NCBI RefSeq assembly: GCF_025685415.1
Contig: NZ_JAGSYB010000001.1
Location: 3,534,001-3,598,000, forward strand
Reading direction: 5' to 3'
Length of the DNA stretch: 64,000 bases
From: Terriglobus aquaticus
GTDB lineage: Bacteria > Acidobacteriota > Terriglobia > Terriglobales > Acidobacteriaceae
Under the pieces are notes generated by a model. The model worked only from the letters and a program-made list of their open reading frames with translations, searched no databases and was not told where the DNA came from. The position numbers and the translations under genes are program-made. Positions 47,251 through 54,352 of the stretch are shown here, one piece after another (position 1 is the first letter of the stretch; the number at the start of each line of letters is the position of its first letter).

Positions 47251-48333
47251 ATGAAGATCGTGATTCTCGGCCTGTCCATCACCTCGTCCTGGGGCAACGG
47301 CCACGCCACCACCTTTCGAGCGCTCTGCCGCGAGCTCCATCGGCGCGGCCACAGCATCACCTTCATCGAAAAGGACGTCGAGTGGTACCGCTCGAACCGC
47401 GACCTGCCGGAGCCGCCCTACGTCAAGCTCTGGCTCTATGAAGATTGGCAGCGCGACGGCATCGGCACGGTGCGCGACGCCATCCGGGACGCCGACAGCA
47501 TCGTCGTCGGCTCCTACTTTCCAGACGCCATCGCGGCCACCGCCCTCCTCCAGCAGGAAGCGAAAGCGCCCGTCCTCTTCTACGACATCGACACGCCCAT
47601 CACCATCGCTGCTCTGCGCCTGCACGGCCAGTGCGAATACCTGCGCGCACAGGACATCCCGTTTTACGCGGCGTATCTCTCCTTCACCGGCGGACCCACG
47701 CTCATGGAGATCGAACAGCGCTTCGGCTCTCCACGAGCCGTTCCGTTCTACTGCTCCGTCGATCCCGAGGCCTACCACCGCACTGCCGTGCAGCCGGAGT
47801 TCGCCTGCACCATGAGCTACCTTGGCACTTACGCCGCTGACCGCCAGCCCAAGCTCATGGAGCTGCTGAACGCTCCCGCCGCCGCCCTGCCCGGCGAGCG
47901 CTTCCTCGTTGCCGGCCCCATGTATCCCGCGGACACGCAGTGGACCCGCAACGTGGTCACGCATCCGCACCTGCCGCCATCCGATCATCCCGCGCTCTAC
48001 TCTTCCTCGCGCTGGGTGCTCAACCTCACGCGTGCGGACATGGTCGCCGCCGGCTACTCGCCCTCGGTGCGCCTCTTCGAGGCCTCGGCCTGCGGCGCGC
48101 CGATCCTCAGCGACGCGTGGCCCGGCATGGACGAGTTCTTCGCCCCGGGCAAGGAGATTCTGCTCGCCTCCAGCACCGATCAGGCGCTCAGCATTCTTCG
48201 CAACTTCGACGAAGCGGAAGCCCGCCGCATCGGCGAAGCCGCCCGCGAACGCACGCTGGCCAAGCACACTTCCGCCAGACGCGCCGAAGAGTTCGAACAG
48301 GTCATGAACGGCATCACCTCTGCAACCACTTAG
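47251..48333 (+). CDS. CgeB-like glycosyltransferase (third of three)
   Basis: A 360-residue GT-B protein beginning KIVILGLSITSSWGNGHATTF. Family blocks include VLFYDIDTPITIAALR, YLSFTGGPTLMEIEQRFG, and WVLNLTRADMVAAGYSPSVR with FEASACGAPILSDAWPGMDE. The start at 47251 is where the family begins. A TACAAT lies nine bases before it and a four-codon reading frame ending in ATGA overlaps it. It resembles the copy at 44171 more than the one at 42294 in its DIDTP/DVDSP motif. Only 12 bases separate it from the GH92 gene. Confidence 0.9.
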   Translation: MKIVILGLSITSSWGNGHATTFRALCRELHRRGHSITFIEKDVEWYRSNRDLPEPPYVKLWLYEDWQRDGIGTVRDAIRDADSIVVGSYFPDAIAATALLQQEAKAPVLFYDIDTPITIAALRLHGQCEYLRAQDIPFYAAYLSFTGGPTLMEIEQRFGSPRAVPFYCSVDPEAYHRTAVQPEFACTMSYLGTYAADRQPKLMELLNAPAAALPGERFLVAGPMYPADTQWTRNVVTHPHLPPSDHPALYSSSRWVLNLTRADMVAAGYSPSVRLFEASACGAPILSDAWPGMDEFFAPGKEILLASSTDQALSILRNFDEAEARRIGEAARERTLAKHTSARRAEEFEQVMNGITSATT

Positions 48334-48345
48334 TCACCTGCGACA

Positions 48346-50775
48346 ATGGCACGCATGCGTGTTCTTCGCACCGTCGCATGCCTCTGCCTTCTTGCTGCGC
48401 CACTCGCCGCGCAACGAAGCTCCACCTATGCGGACGTAGACCCGTTCATCGGTACCGGCGCGGAGGGTCACACCTTCCCCGGTGCATCGCTGCCCTTTGG
48501 CATGGTGCAGCTCTCGCCCGACACGCAGATCCGCCCCGTCAAGCAGAGCTACAAGTGGGCCGCCGGCTACCGCTACAGCGACACGACCATTCTCGGCTTC
48601 AGCCACACGCACTTCAGCGGTGCCGGCCACTCCGACTTGGGCGACGTACTCGTCCAGCCCATCAGCGGCGACGTGCGTCTCGATCCCGGCGACATCGACA
48701 AGCCCGAGAGCGGCTATCGTTCACGCTTTCAACACAAAACAGAAGAGGCGCACCCCGGCTACTACGCCGTCACGCTGGACGACTACAACGTCCGCGCCGA
48801 ACTGACCGCGACTACGCGCGTCGGCGTGCACCGCTACACTTTTCCAGCAGGCAAGCCCGCGCACCTGCTCATCGACCTGCGCTCGTCCATCTACAACTAC
48901 CCCGGCAAGGTCCTGTGGTCGTCGCTGCGCATCCGCCACGAGGGCGATGGCAGCACCACACTGACCGGCATGCGCGAGACCCGCGGCTGGGCACCCGCAC
49001 GCCAGCTCTTCTTCGCGATGAGGTTCTCCGCGCCGGTCACCGGAACCCATCTCTACAACCGCGAAGACCAGCCCATCCTTTACCGCGGCTTCAAGACACC
49101 CGGCGACACGCCCGAAGACACTCAGGCCATCGAAGGCCGCGGTATCGTCGCAGCGGTTGACTTCGCCAGTGCGCAAAAGCTGATTGTGAAAGTCGCGATC
49201 TCGCCCGTTAGCGAAGCGAACGCCCTCGCCAACATGCAGGCCGAGGTTCCCGCCTTCGACTTCGACGCGGTGCGTACGCAGGCCCAGCAGCGTTGGCAAG
49301 ACGTGCTCAGCATCCTGCGCGTCGACGCCGACGAGCCCACGCGCAAGACCCTCGCCACCGCGCTCTACCACTCGCTGCTCGCGCCTTCCATCGCCATGGA
49401 TGCGAACGGCGACTACCGCGGTCCCGACCACGCCGTGCACCATGCCGACGGCTTCAACTTCGTCAGCTCGCTCTCGCTCTGGGACACCTACCGCGCCGAG
49501 CAGCCGCTGATGACGCTCATCGAACCGCCGCGCGTCACCAGCGATCTCGTGCGCTCCATGCTCGCCTCGCAGCAGCAATCACCCTTCGGCATTCTTCCCG
49601 TGTGGCAGTTCGCCGGCATCGAGACGTGGTGCATGATCGGCTATCACGCCGTGCCCATCCTCGCCGACGCCATCATGAAGGGCATGGACAAGCCGGGCCC
49701 CGACACTCCCGGGTTCGACGCGAACGCCGCTCTCGACGCCATGGTCGCCTCCGCCGACTACCGACCCTACGGCCACATCGGCGAGTACATCGACAAGGGC
49801 TACATCCCCATCGACACGGGAGCGCCCGGTTCGCACGACGAGTCCGTTTCGCAGACCATCGAGTACGCCTTTGACGACTGGACCATCGCGCAGGTCGCGC
49901 GCAAGCTGGGCCGCAACGACATCGCCGACCGCTTCACCAAGCGCGCAGGCTACTGGCGCAACGTCTTCAACACCAAGGATGGCTTTGCCGAACCTCGCCT
50001 CGCCGACGGCAGCTATCGCAAGCCCTTCGACCCCGCCAAGGCCGGCGCCGGCTCAGGCTTCACCGAAGGCAACGCCTGGCAGTACTCCTGGTACCAGCCA
50101 CAGGACGAGCAGGGCCTCATCCAACTGCTCGGCGGAGACATCGCGCTCGTCGATAAGCTCGACAAGATGTTCGACCAGCACGTCGATCCCAAACAGTACG
50201 CCGACGTCGAAGACATCTCGGGCCTCATCGGCCAGTACATCCACGGCAACGAGCCATCGCACCACCTCGCGTATCTCTACAGCTACGCGGGCCAGCCCTG
50301 GCGCACCGACGAGCGGTTGCAGCAGATCATCAGCTCGCAATACCAGCCCACGCCCGACGGATTGGTGGGCAACGACGACCTGGGCCAGATGTCCGCCTGG
50401 CTGCTCTTCAGCGAAATGGGTTTCTACCCCGTCGCTCCGGGCTCCAACCAGTACGTCATCGGCCGCCCCTTCGCCCGCGACATCGACCTCCAACTCGGCA
50501 ACGGAAAACACCTGCACATCGTGGCGTCGCAACTCATCGACGAAAACAAGTACGTGCAGTCGGTCATGCTCAACGGCAAGCCAATTGACCGCGTCTACCT
50601 CACCCACGACGAACTCATGGCGGGCGGCACCCTGCGATTCGAAATGGGACAGGAGCCCAACCGCAAGTGGGCCGTCAGCCCCGCAGCCCGCCCTTACTCG
50701 ATGTCGTCCCCTGGCTCTTCCGATCAGCAGCCACGCAGGGTGAAGGCGCCGCGCAGCCGGCACTTGTGGCGTTAG
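48346..50775 (+). CDS. GH92-family alpha-mannosidase, exported
   Basis: An 809-residue calcium-dependent exo-alpha-mannosidase of family GH92. A signal peptide ends near LLAAPLAAQ. The N-terminal beta-sandwich has DPFIGTGAEGHTFPGASLPF and GFSHTHFSGAG. The catalytic alpha/alpha toroid has SLWDTYRAEQPLM, GNEPSHHLAYLY and GNDDLGQMSAWLLFSEMGFY, all family signatures. The tail after RPYSM is about 23 residues, longer than usual and Arg-rich. Following the glycosyltransferases by 12 bases, it probably trims mannose-containing glycans outside the cytoplasm, either recycling the cluster's product or feeding on foreign glycans. Confidence 0.95.
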   Translation: MARMRVLRTVACLCLLAAPLAAQRSSTYADVDPFIGTGAEGHTFPGASLPFGMVQLSPDTQIRPVKQSYKWAAGYRYSDTTILGFSHTHFSGAGHSDLGDVLVQPISGDVRLDPGDIDKPESGYRSRFQHKTEEAHPGYYAVTLDDYNVRAELTATTRVGVHRYTFPAGKPAHLLIDLRSSIYNYPGKVLWSSLRIRHEGDGSTTLTGMRETRGWAPARQLFFAMRFSAPVTGTHLYNREDQPILYRGFKTPGDTPEDTQAIEGRGIVAAVDFASAQKLIVKVAISPVSEANALANMQAEVPAFDFDAVRTQAQQRWQDVLSILRVDADEPTRKTLATALYHSLLAPSIAMDANGDYRGPDHAVHHADGFNFVSSLSLWDTYRAEQPLMTLIEPPRVTSDLVRSMLASQQQSPFGILPVWQFAGIETWCMIGYHAVPILADAIMKGMDKPGPDTPGFDANAALDAMVASADYRPYGHIGEYIDKGYIPIDTGAPGSHDESVSQTIEYAFDDWTIAQVARKLGRNDIADRFTKRAGYWRNVFNTKDGFAEPRLADGSYRKPFDPAKAGAGSGFTEGNAWQYSWYQPQDEQGLIQLLGGDIALVDKLDKMFDQHVDPKQYADVEDISGLIGQYIHGNEPSHHLAYLYSYAGQPWRTDERLQQIISSQYQPTPDGLVGNDDLGQMSAWLLFSEMGFYPVAPGSNQYVIGRPFARDIDLQLGNGKHLHIVASQLIDENKYVQSVMLNGKPIDRVYLTHDELMAGGTLRFEMGQEPNRKWAVSPAARPYSMSSPGSSDQQPRRVKAPRSRHLWR

Positions 50776-50814
50776 TCCGACTCATGAAAGCGGCAGGACT
50801 TCCACTCGCGCTCT

Positions 50815-51777
50815 CTAAGGAGTGATCGGTCCGTCCTTCGTCGGTACGCCGAAGTCCGGCGTGCCATCCGCCTTCCACGTGAACCTCTTCGCCCGTGTGG
50901 CGCGGGCCCGTGGTGTCGGGTCGTCGGTCGACTTCGCCGCATACAGCAGCCACCACGTTCCGTCCTTGCCCTCGGCAAAGGTGCCACGGCCCGGTCCCCA
51001 GATGCCGTGCTCGGGAGACGCCGTAAACACCGGTTCCGGAGCCTTCGTCCAGTTCGCCGCCATCAGCGGATCGCCACCCTTGAAAGTCAGCAGCCCCAGG
51101 CAGTAGCGCGGCGATGCCGTGTCCGATCCGGAGAAGACCACGAACGTCTTGCCAGCGTGATACAGCGCCGTCGGCCCCTCGTCCACCGGGTAGTTGCGCG
51201 TCGTCCCCGCGCCCTTTTCCCACGGGTACTCGGGCTTGGCGATCAGCGACTCCGGCCCAGCCGGCTGCATCGGCCCCTGCAGCCGCACCATGTGGATCTC
51301 GTTCGCTCCGCTGTCGACCGTCACATACATCAGGTAGTTCCTGCCACTGACGGTCAGCAGGGAAGGGTCGATGCTCGCGCGCCCGTTCAGGTCCAGCGCG
51401 CCGCGAAATGTGTAGCTGCCCAGGGCATCCGCCGTGTTGGACTCCAGCACATAGATTGCGTGCGGCTTGCCCGGCATGCGCCCCGTGAAGTAGATCCACC
51501 ACCGGCCGTCCATCTTCCAGATCGTCGGTGACCAGATCTCCGTCAGGCCGTCCGTCGGCGTAAATACGACCTTCGACTCCGACGCCGCTGTCGGCACCGT
51601 CGGCCCGCTCCAGATCGTGATGTTCCGCCCCGTTGTGCCCAGCAGCAGGTAACGCCCCTCCACCGGGTGCAGGGTGATGAACGGGTCCGCGTGATCCAGG
51701 ATCGGATTGGCCGCGGTCTGCGGCAGCGCAGCCCACGGTGTCAGCAGCAGCGCAAGCGAAAGAATCCAGCGGGTCAT
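50815..51777 (-). CDS. GH43-like glycosidase, exported
   Basis: A 320-residue five-bladed beta-propeller glycosidase, convergent with GH92. A signal peptide (WILSLALLLTPWAALPQ) is followed by the three expected acids: base Asp in ILDHADPFIT, pKa-modulating Asp in ASIDPSLL and acid Glu in VDEGPTALY. Family members are mostly alpha-L-arabinofuranosidases or beta-xylosidases. GIWGPGRGTFAEGKDGTWWLLY is the last blade. It lies at the far end of the glycan cluster on the opposite strand. Confidence 0.9.
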   Translation of the reverse strand: MTRWILSLALLLTPWAALPQTAANPILDHADPFITLHPVEGRYLLLGTTGRNITIWSGPTVPTAASESKVVFTPTDGLTEIWSPTIWKMDGRWWIYFTGRMPGKPHAIYVLESNTADALGSYTFRGALDLNGRASIDPSLLTVSGRNYLMYVTVDSGANEIHMVRLQGPMQPAGPESLIAKPEYPWEKGAGTTRNYPVDEGPTALYHAGKTFVVFSGSDTASPRYCLGLLTFKGGDPLMAANWTKAPEPVFTASPEHGIWGPGRGTFAEGKDGTWWLLYAAKSTDDPTPRARATRAKRFTWKADGTPDFGVPTKDGPITP

Positions 51778-51865
51778 GCTTTGTCTTGACTCCAGTTGCG
51801 CTCCAGCTTAGTCCAGCGCGCCCACGCTCGTCCTGCAATCCGGGCACAGTTCGTACAATCAACTC

Positions 51866-54088
51866 ATGGGCCGCATCCGCGTACTGTCCGACCAGGTTGC
51901 GAACCAGATCGCCGCAGGCGAGGTCGTCGAGCGCCCCGCCTCTGTCGTCAAGGAGCTGCTCGAAAACTCCGTCGACGCCGGCGCCACGCGCATCCGCATC
52001 GAGGTCGAAGGCGGCGGCCGCAAGCTCATCCGCATCACCGACAACGGCTGCGGCATGGGCCGCGACGATGCCATGCTCGCCTTCGAGCGCCACGCCACCT
52101 CCAAGCTGCGCTCCGCCGACGACCTCCTGCACATCAGCACGCTCGGCTTCCGCGGCGAAGCCTTGCCCTCCATCGCCTCCGTAGCACGCGTGGAGCTCGA
52201 CACCCGTGCCGCCGAAGACGAGGTCGGAACCCGCATCGAGATCGTCGGCGGCAAGATGACGCGCGTCGAAGACGCGGGCGCTCCCGTCGGTACCTCCATC
52301 GCCATCCGCGACCTGTTCTTCAACGTGCCCGCGCGCAAGAAGTTCCTCAAGTCCGAACCGACGGAACTCTCGCACGTCGCCGCGCTCGTCACGCATTACG
52401 CCCTCGCGCATCCGGAAAAGCACTTTGAGCTGCACACCAGCACCAACGCCCTGCTGGTCGCGCCCACCGTGCGCGACGCCAGCGAGCGCCTCTTCCAGGT
52501 GCTCGGCCAGGACATCAGCCGCGACATGCTGCCCTGCGCCGCAGAGATCGACTTCGCCCGCGCCGGCCTGCCCGAGCCGCCACCTTGGAAGCGCGACGCG
52601 GACTACACGCCGCCCGAGCCCGGCTTCCTGCGCGTGCGCGGCTTCGTCTCCAAACCCGAACTGCAGAAGCTGAACCGCGGGTCGATCTACGTTTTCGTGA
52701 ACGGCCGCCAGGTGCGCGACCGCCTCATCCTGCACGCGCTGACCGAGGCGTATCGCAACATCCTTCCGCCCACCTCGTTCCCGGTCGTTCTGCTCTTCCT
52801 GGAAATGCCGGCCGCCGAGGTCGATGTAAACGTGCATCCGGCCAAAACCGAGGTGCGTTTCCGCCAGTCCAGCTTCGTGCACGACTTCGTTCGCGACGCC
52901 GTGCGCAACACGGTCATGAAGGCGCGCCCGGCCGCCGGCTTCCTCACGGCTCTCGGCACCACCACCGTCGAGCCGGGCCGAGCGGGCCGAAGCTTTGGCG
53001 ACGCTGCCCAACCCGCCGACCCGCAGGCCGGCGACAACCTCTTGAACGGTCGCGAAGACGGCATCGAACTCGACCCAATCCTGCGCGGCCCCGGCCCTGG
53101 CAGCGACGCCCCGTGGAGCGAGCACCAAATCCAGGAAGCAATGTCCGCCGAAGAGGGCGAGCGTGCCGCCCGCGAGCTCGCCCGCACCAGCGATCCGGTC
53201 GACGCAAACGACGCCTTTCAGCTCACCGCGCTCCGCAATGCACCCATCCCCGGCCGTCTCGCCTTCAGCGACCCCAGCCCGCTTCCCGCCTCGGAGTACG
53301 ACCCGCTGCTCGGCATCAGCCACTTTCCGGACGAGACCGACCGCGCCTCCGACGGACGCGAGACCGACGTGGCGGCGCAACCGGCGACTCGCATTTCGCA
53401 ACTGCCGACCAACCACACCGACCCGCATCGGGCCACCCACCTGCCGCCCGGCACCGCCACCCGTGCCCCGCAAGCCGACCGCATCGAAGACACCGCGAAC
53501 CTGAACGGCCTCGCCAACCTGCGTCCCCTCGGGCAGGTGCAGAACTCGTTCATCCTCGCCGTCAACGAAGAAGGCCTTTGGATCGTCGACCAGCACGTCG
53601 CGCACGAACGCATCCTTTTCGAAAAGGTCATGCGCGAGCGCGACACCGAGCGCGTGCAGCGGCAACGGCTGCTCATGCCCCTGCTCATCGACCTGCTCCC
53701 CGCGCAAATGGCCAATTTCGCCCTGATGGCAGAGGAGCTCGCCCGCAACGGCTTCGAGGCGGAGCCCTTCGGCCCGCGCACCCTTGCTGTCCGCGCCGCC
53801 CCGGTGGGTCTCGAGGGTAAGGAACTCGAACTGACCCTGGCCGAACTGCTGCAGGCCGACGAGGACGCGCCGCAGGCCGACAACTACGAGGCGCGCCGCC
53901 GCCGCATCGCCGCCTCCATCGCCTGCCACGCCGCGGTCAAGATCAACATGCCGCTCGAAAGCAGCAAAATGCAGTGGCTTTTGGACGAACTGGGCAAAAC
54001 CGAGAACCCCATGGCCTGTCCCCACGGCCGACCCATCGCTCTGCGGTATTCTCATAAAGAGATACAGCGGGCCTTTCAGCGCATCTAG
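51866..54088 (+). CDS. mutL: DNA mismatch repair protein MutL
   Basis: A 740-residue mismatch-repair ATPase that couples MutS recognition to strand incision. The GHKL ATPase core is intact: IAAGEVVERPASVVKELLEN, DAGATRIR, DNGCGM, and ATSKLRSADDL with TLGFRGEALPSI. A variable Pro/Asp-rich linker (about 375-535) joins the C-terminal domain. There the motif VDQHVAHERILFEK matches the DQHA-x2-E-x4-E endonuclease motif apart from Ala to Val, and CPHGRP near the end is the zinc-site motif. This suggests an incising MutL, as in bacteria without MutH. No Shine-Dalgarno is present; a TACAAT ends six bases before the ATG. Confidence 0.96.
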   Translation: MGRIRVLSDQVANQIAAGEVVERPASVVKELLENSVDAGATRIRIEVEGGGRKLIRITDNGCGMGRDDAMLAFERHATSKLRSADDLLHISTLGFRGEALPSIASVARVELDTRAAEDEVGTRIEIVGGKMTRVEDAGAPVGTSIAIRDLFFNVPARKKFLKSEPTELSHVAALVTHYALAHPEKHFELHTSTNALLVAPTVRDASERLFQVLGQDISRDMLPCAAEIDFARAGLPEPPPWKRDADYTPPEPGFLRVRGFVSKPELQKLNRGSIYVFVNGRQVRDRLILHALTEAYRNILPPTSFPVVLLFLEMPAAEVDVNVHPAKTEVRFRQSSFVHDFVRDAVRNTVMKARPAAGFLTALGTTTVEPGRAGRSFGDAAQPADPQAGDNLLNGREDGIELDPILRGPGPGSDAPWSEHQIQEAMSAEEGERAARELARTSDPVDANDAFQLTALRNAPIPGRLAFSDPSPLPASEYDPLLGISHFPDETDRASDGRETDVAAQPATRISQLPTNHTDPHRATHLPPGTATRAPQADRIEDTANLNGLANLRPLGQVQNSFILAVNEEGLWIVDQHVAHERILFEKVMRERDTERVQRQRLLMPLLIDLLPAQMANFALMAEELARNGFEAEPFGPRTLAVRAAPVGLEGKELELTLAELLQADEDAPQADNYEARRRRIAASIACHAAVKINMPLESSKMQWLLDELGKTENPMACPHGRPIALRYSHKEIQRAFQRI

Positions 54089-54352
54089 CTGCCCGCTGCA
54101 CCGCCCAGGCGGGTTTGTGCGACGTCTCGGCCCGGCGGACTCCCGGGTCAGAAAGCCAACGTAGGACGGCTGGGAAGCCATCGGCTGCGCGCCTTCATCA
54201 CACATCAGAACAATGTCCGGCAGGCACGTCGCGGGTAGTCTCCGCCTCGTCCGACCTGCCCCGAACAGCCCGGCGACATCAGCCCGGCACGCACATCCGG
54301 CACCGGCCGGATCGCACCTGCGGCATCGACCGCATCGAAAGGCACGCATCCC

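Noticed and set aside
47240-47254. Four-codon frame (ATG to TGA) overlapping the third CgeB-like start
   Set aside because: Too short to support; a leader peptide is possible but nothing else points to it.
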